Of a stretch of DNA of 64,000 nt, positions 59,881 to 64,000 are shown piece by piece (the stretch's first letter is position 1; the number at the start of each line of letters is the position of its first letter). A program made the position numbers and the translations under genes. Origin of the DNA: Chamaecrista fasciculata (taxonomy: Eukaryota > Streptophyta > Magnoliopsida > Fabales > Fabaceae); NCBI GenBank assembly GCA_003254925.1, contig QANZ01049438.1, forward strand, positions 9,936 to 73,935, read 5' to 3'. The notes below the pieces were generated by a model. The model was given only the letters and a program-made list of their open reading frames with translations, was not told the origin of the DNA and did no database searches.

Positions 59881-60079
59881 GTCGATAAATGTTGGCTCAA
59901 TTATAAGGAGTCAACTCATAATTTACAAGGTCGTGCGTTTGATTCCGGCTGCCGATATAAAAATATTATTAGTAGGCGATCTGTAAGTATCTCTATAAAC
60001 GCTTATAGAGCCCAGAGACATGCTCTAGCCTTGATGAGTCCGCAGGACCCAACTCACTTAAACTTTCTGTTACCGAAAA
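59881..60079 (+). mobile_element. tRNA-derived SINE, copy 2
   Basis: Same family and structure as 38841-39045: a tRNA-like head (GTTGGCTCAATTATAAGG, then GCGTTTGATTCCGG in place of box B), body words such as GCGATCTGTAAG, and a poly(A) tail. It is flanked by 14 bp repeats AAAAATTAACTTTA (59867-59880) and AAAAATTAATTTTA (60080-60093), with one mismatch. Box B is less conserved than in copy 1, so it is probably older. Confidence 0.8.
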
Positions 60080-60169
60080 AAAAATTAATTTTACAAAATT
60101 ATAAAATTAAATTATTAAAAATATATATTTATCCAACATAATATATAGTATATAATTTTTACTTAGGCC

Positions 60170-60440
60170 AAAATGCAGAGACACCCCCTGAATTTTAGGG
60201 TGGGAGCACATAACACCTCTGAGTTTTTAATTTGTGTAAATAGGACCCCTGAGTTTTCAATTACGTGCAAATAACACCCTTATGTTAAATTTAAGCCAAA
60301 TCAGTGAGGGTACAATAGTAATTTGATAAAAAAAATTAAGCCAAAGTCCTATTTTAGTCGTTCAAGTTTGTTTAAAGTTCCGTTTTGGTCCCTCAAGTTT
60401 CTAAAAAGTTCCACTTAGTCTCTTTCCAATTTCCATCCAA
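60170..60440. repeat. Mutator-like TIR fragment
   Basis: Contains AAAGTTCCGTTTTGGTCCCT, as in the fold-back element at about 20690-20705 and its inverted copy, with related CCCCTGA(A/G)TTTT words. It is a single arm only. Confidence 0.45.
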
Positions 60441-60869
60441 CTTTTCTGTTAAACAAAAGAAAAAATTGATTTACATTACCCAAAAAAATATATATTTTTT
60501 AAATTAAGGTCCCCTTTTTTTTTTATAATAGGACCAAAGTGTAAAGAAAAAATGAATGAACTACTATTTAAAACAATTTTTCCCCAAAAAAAGAACCGAG
60601 CAAATGACTCTTCCCCTCCTTCTTCAATTGGCACCGTACTTCTTCTTCCTTCACTGCCAATTGATAACAGTCCAAAAAACATAAATTTAGAAACATATAT
60701 CAATGATATTGAGTGATCGATAAGAAATTACTACCTGCAACAAAAATAAAAAGCCAACATCGAGAAATGTACCATGGTGGCAATGGAGTTAAACCTAGAC
60801 GACCCTTTCAACCTTAATTAGAAATAAATTAGAAATAAATTTTCTTTGAACCTCTTAAAGTATTCAAAT

Positions 60870-61000
60870 TAAGGGTAAATGACACTTTGATACTATATGG
60901 TTTGGTTATATTTCACTTTGGTACCATGTGGTTTAAAAAGTGACACTTTGATGTCCTGTGGTATTTCTCTGTTAACACTTTGGTACCATTTTGAAGTTAT
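60870..61000. repeat. Mutator-like TIR fragment, related to 12960-13120
   Basis: Words such as GTGGTTTAAAAAGTGACACT and CTGTTAACACTTTGG match the style of the long TIRs at 5503 and 13122. Only one arm is seen. Confidence 0.4.
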
Positions 61001-61162
61001 TTTGTAATTTTAACCATAACAAATTTTACAAAAATTATATATATATTCGTCACTTGTTCTTTAATCACAACTACAAAATTTTAAATAAATAGAGTACACA
61101 TGACAAAAATTGAACACTTAGAAATAATAGTAAATAGAGTTATTTAGTCACAAATAATACAC

Positions 61163-61235
61163 AAACCAAGCTTGTTGGTCTAATGGTTAGCTCACTAGGT
61201 TGGTCAAATAAGTGCCGATGATTCGAATAAAATTA
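61163..61235 (+). mobile_element. tRNA-like SINE head fragment
   Basis: Contains GTTGGTCTAATGGTTAGCTC (box A-like) and GATGATTCGAAT (box B-like) at tRNA spacing, but no complete cloverleaf. A SINE 5' fragment is more likely than a tRNA gene. Confidence 0.5.
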
Positions 61236-61358
61236 ATTAATTTAAAAAATTATAAAATACTACTGTTAAAATTTTTTTATTAAATTTAATAAAATTTTAT
61301 TAAATTTTATAAAATACTATTATTTATATATATTATTATATATTATATATATAGATAT

Positions 61359-61418
61359 GGGGAGGCCCAACGGCCTCCCCTTAATCAATTGAAATCGTGC
61401 CCTAAGGGCACGATTTCA
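61359..61418. repeat. Two adjacent perfect hairpins
   Basis: The first has a 9 bp stem GGGGAGGCC / GGCCTCCCC with a 4-base CAAC loop (61359-61380). The second has 14 bp arms TGAAATCGTGCCCT and AGGGCACGATTTCA (61390-61403 and 61405-61418) with a 1-base spacer. A third, imperfect one repeats GAAATCGTG / CACAATTTT at about 61438-61466. Confidence 0.9.
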
Positions 61419-61989
61419 GTACTGACATGATACGTATTGAAATCGTGTTTATCGAGCACAATTTTAAAGAAAAAATTAAGTATTAAAATCGAGTTCAGCG
61501 GATGCGTATCCCATTTGGGGAAATAAGAAAATTTATTGGGTATCGAGATACATAATATAATTTTGTGTATTATTTTAATAAAAAAACCCACATTCCAACG
61601 GCATGTAGGAAAACATTAAGCATGTGTTAATAATATATGTGTTATTTATATATATATATATATATATGAATGCTTGGGAGTCCTTGGAGTATGAATGAAC
61701 AAGATTAAATAAAATAGAGTGAAAAATTTGTGTCTCTTGGGTAGAGAAAAGGTGTGGGAGTAGAGTCATGTCTACTTCTTTGTAGAAGTTGTAGACTCAA
61801 AAAGACGAGTATTTGACCATTGCATCCTGGAGGTGACGCGTCTGTGTACCACTACACCGGGATGATAGATAAAGTTTCTACCCGTGTAGGGTGTAAATTA
61901 CTTTAAAGAGAGCGAGATATCTGTGCCTCGGCCTAATACCACGTAGTCCGTCTTTACTAACTTTTTAATTTCTTATCTATTATTTTCTT

Positions 61990-63084
61990 ATTTTCTCTTG
62001 TAGCCCCAACAAGTTTAAGGTAATTCAAAATCGTTATGGAAGCTACAACTGAAAATAAAAGTGGAGTTGGTTACTTTAACAAGCCTTTTTCGTTTCAAAG
62101 GCGTACACTTAAGAGGTTTTAAGGGAAGGTTTTATTTTATTTTAATCTCTTGAAAGTTTCCTATGTACTCACAAAAACGAATCCGGAAAAATTTTCCACT
62201 GATTCTATGAATGATGATGAAATGAAAGATCTCACTGAAAAATAGGAAAATGGGAGAGAGATGAGTTTAATTGTCGTTATTATTTACTTAATTGTTTGGC
62301 TGACGAATTTTATGATTATTATGAGAAATCATTTGAAATTGTCAAAAATGTTTAGAAAGTCTTATCACAATAATTTGCGTGGAGGAGGAGGCTAGAGGTC
62401 AAGATCCTCTTATGAAGCAAAATGTAAATGGAGATTATATATACTGTTAAGGTAAATGTTCTTGTGTCTAATTTTTCTTTGCCTTATAATCAAGAGTTGA
62501 AGCACAATGCTCAGTTGAAGCCCATAAAGAAAGATATGAAAAAATCATTTAGAAAGAATTATAATAATTCAAATGAGAAATCTCAACTTTCTTGTTTTGT
62601 CTGTGACAAAAAGGGTCATATGACGAGAAGTTGTAGATATGAAATTCTGGTAATAATAATCCACAAGCTAGTAATGTTGAGGAGCCCTTAGTGGTCATGA
62701 TAAGTGAGATCAATATGGTTGTTGACTCAAAAGAATGGTGGATGGATTTTGGGTGTCACTAGGCATGTATGTTGTGATAAAGATTGGTTCAAGGTGTACG
62801 CACTTCATGAAAATTCCAAAGACATTTTGTTTGGTGACACTCATACCACTCAAATTTTGGGCGAAGAAAATACGGAGTTAAATTTCACTTCTGGTCGTAC
62901 TCTCACTCTTAAGAATGTACTCTACACTCCTAAGATGAGAAAGAATCTTATGTCTATTTTTCTACTCAACAAAGTAGGTTTCAAACAAACAATTGAATCT
63001 AATCAATATATTTTTATTAAAGGTGGGAACTTTTTAGGGAAATGGTATGCTTGTGATGGAATATTTAAATTAAATTTTGTATGA
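61990..63084 (+). pseudogene. Copia gag and protease remnant
   Basis: An LTR-like end CCCCAACA is followed by a leader, and gag opens at 62036 (MEATTENKSGVGYFNKPFSF). It is soon interrupted by stops. The CCHC knuckle (CFVCDKKGHMTRSC) lies at 62596-62637. The aspartic protease region starts near 62735, but its catalytic Asp-Ser-Gly is damaged (the Ser codon is altered and the frame shifts). The 62704-63084 frame continues with the protease C-terminal part. No integrase or reverse transcriptase follows, so this is a 3'-truncated, dead copy. Confidence 0.8.
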
Positions 63085-63309
63085 TGAAATATTTATTTTG
63101 ATCTTTAATATGAATAAAATGTCTTCTACTTTTACTAAATTATATATTATTAATTTTAGCATTCTTTTTAAGATTAGGAAGTTACGGTTATAATTCAAAT
63201 AAATAAAAGGGATTTTATGGCATTTGTACGTCTTGGATTTTGTGCATTAAACTTGGCAAAAAGAAAACTACTTAGTGGTGCTTTTACAGATCAATGAACA
63301 TTATAATAT

Positions 63310-63493
63310 GGATTTATCTAACATGTATCTTTAGAACACATTTTAAAGTTTCTTTTGATTGTTTAGTAGATCATCTCATATCTTGAAATCTATGAAAATT
63401 TATTTAAAAGATAATTTTTTATGTTTAAAAACTCACTTGACCAATCAAAAGAAACCTTAACATGTGCCCTAAGGGCAGATGTTAGAAGGACCC
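63310..63493. mobile_element. MITE with 9 bp target duplication
   Basis: 184 bp with inverted ends (GGATTTATCTAACAT / GGGTCCTTCTAACAT) and a shared inner word GTTTCTTTTGATTG. Perfect 9 bp repeats TTATAATAT flank it (63301-63309 and 63494-63502). The length of the duplication suggests a Mutator-like origin. Confidence 0.8.
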
Positions 63494-63502
63494 TTATAAT
63501 AT

Positions 63503-64000
63503 AATAGGAGATAATCAAGTTTATTCTAACGTGTTTTTCTATATTGTTGATTTTATTTTTTACACATCTTTTAATGGTCATGTATGTGTCTTATGGTGGA
63601 AACTTTATTATTTTATAGATAATGAAATGAGATATATAAATATGTTTTAAAAAAATTATTTTGAATCCAATGATTTTATATTTTAAATTTCCTTATAAAA
63701 TTAAGGAAATAGTGGGGCTTAAGAAAATTCAACAATTTATTTTGTTGAGAGTTGTTATTATAATGGAAAAACCAAATCCTTAAAATTAATATATTATGAG
63801 ATTATGAGATTTTATAATGGTACCATTTATATAGAATATGTAAAGTTTAGAGATTGAATCCACTCATAAAGGCTTTACATAGAGAAAGGATTTGGAGTAC
63901 ATCGAGGGGGATGAGTCTTAAGCCCATAAAATTAAAAGTAACATATGAGGATACCCTACCTTGTGATTAGAAATCCTAATAACTTGGTCCAAAGGGAAAA
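63503..64000. other. Intergenic to window end
   Basis: AT-rich; no gene recognised. Confidence 0.5.

Noticed and set aside
61163-61235. Possible tRNA gene
   Set aside because: Box A/B-like words are present but there is no full cloverleaf; a SINE head is a better explanation. The same applies to 38841-39045 and 59881-60079.
1-64000. CRISPR arrays, operons, bacterial genes, rRNA
   Set aside because: No array of spaced short repeats, no operon-like gene packing and no rRNA sequence; all evidence is for plant nuclear DNA.

Overview
This is plant nuclear DNA, almost certainly from a dicot. It has spliced genes with GT-AG introns, a plastid-targeted GTPase, a plant-type MACPF protein, TATA boxes of the CTATAAA type, and a dense mix of plant transposons (Copia, L1-type LINEs, tRNA-derived SINEs, CACTA, hAT, Harbinger and Mutator-like elements). 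I cannot name the species. Genes occupy a minority of the window; nested repeats make up most of the rest.

Region by region. 1-1950 is repeats: a duplicated 233 bp block with inverted arms, a strand-skewed C/T-rich stretch and the tail of a LINE. About 1955-16340 is a tandem duplication of a ~3.2 kb unit, each copy carrying one intronless EF-hand gene on the minus strand. The second unit is split by a ~7.6 kb insertion (about 5503-13122) bounded by long inverted repeats. Inside the insertion lie a rearranged Copia element (truncated LTR - RT/RNase H - full LTR - PBS - gag, all minus strand), a hAT-type MITE and a GC-rich scrap of unknown origin. 16655-19679 is a decayed LINE. 20522-21404 is a fold-back element with a 9 bp target duplication.

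22877-30706 is an 18-exon gene for the chloroplast LepA/GUF1-type translation factor. The exons that should encode part of the middle of the protein are absent, yet the remaining exons still join in frame. 30911-33740 holds a LINE scrap and a clean solo LTR. 34022-38163 is a nearly full-length LINE ORF2, broken by a 1 bp frameshift. 38841-39045 is a SINE.

39741-52990 is a second tandem duplication, giving two MACPF-domain genes with the same seven exons and the same predicted length (603 aa). The second copy has two retroelement insertions in intron 6. 54041-57060 is an old Copia gag region split by a 2.5 kb non-autonomous CACTA element. 57349-64000 is a field of MITEs, a second copy of the SINE, stacked perfect hairpins and a degenerate Copia gag/protease.

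The genes do not form a pathway. The two local gene duplications (calcium sensor-like EF-hand; MACPF regulators of cell death and immunity) and the altered LepA are the points of biological interest. I see no clearly new biological system. The in-frame internal loss in LepA is the most unusual observation. Four single N characters (449, 19680, 45261, 59455) probably mark assembly joins.
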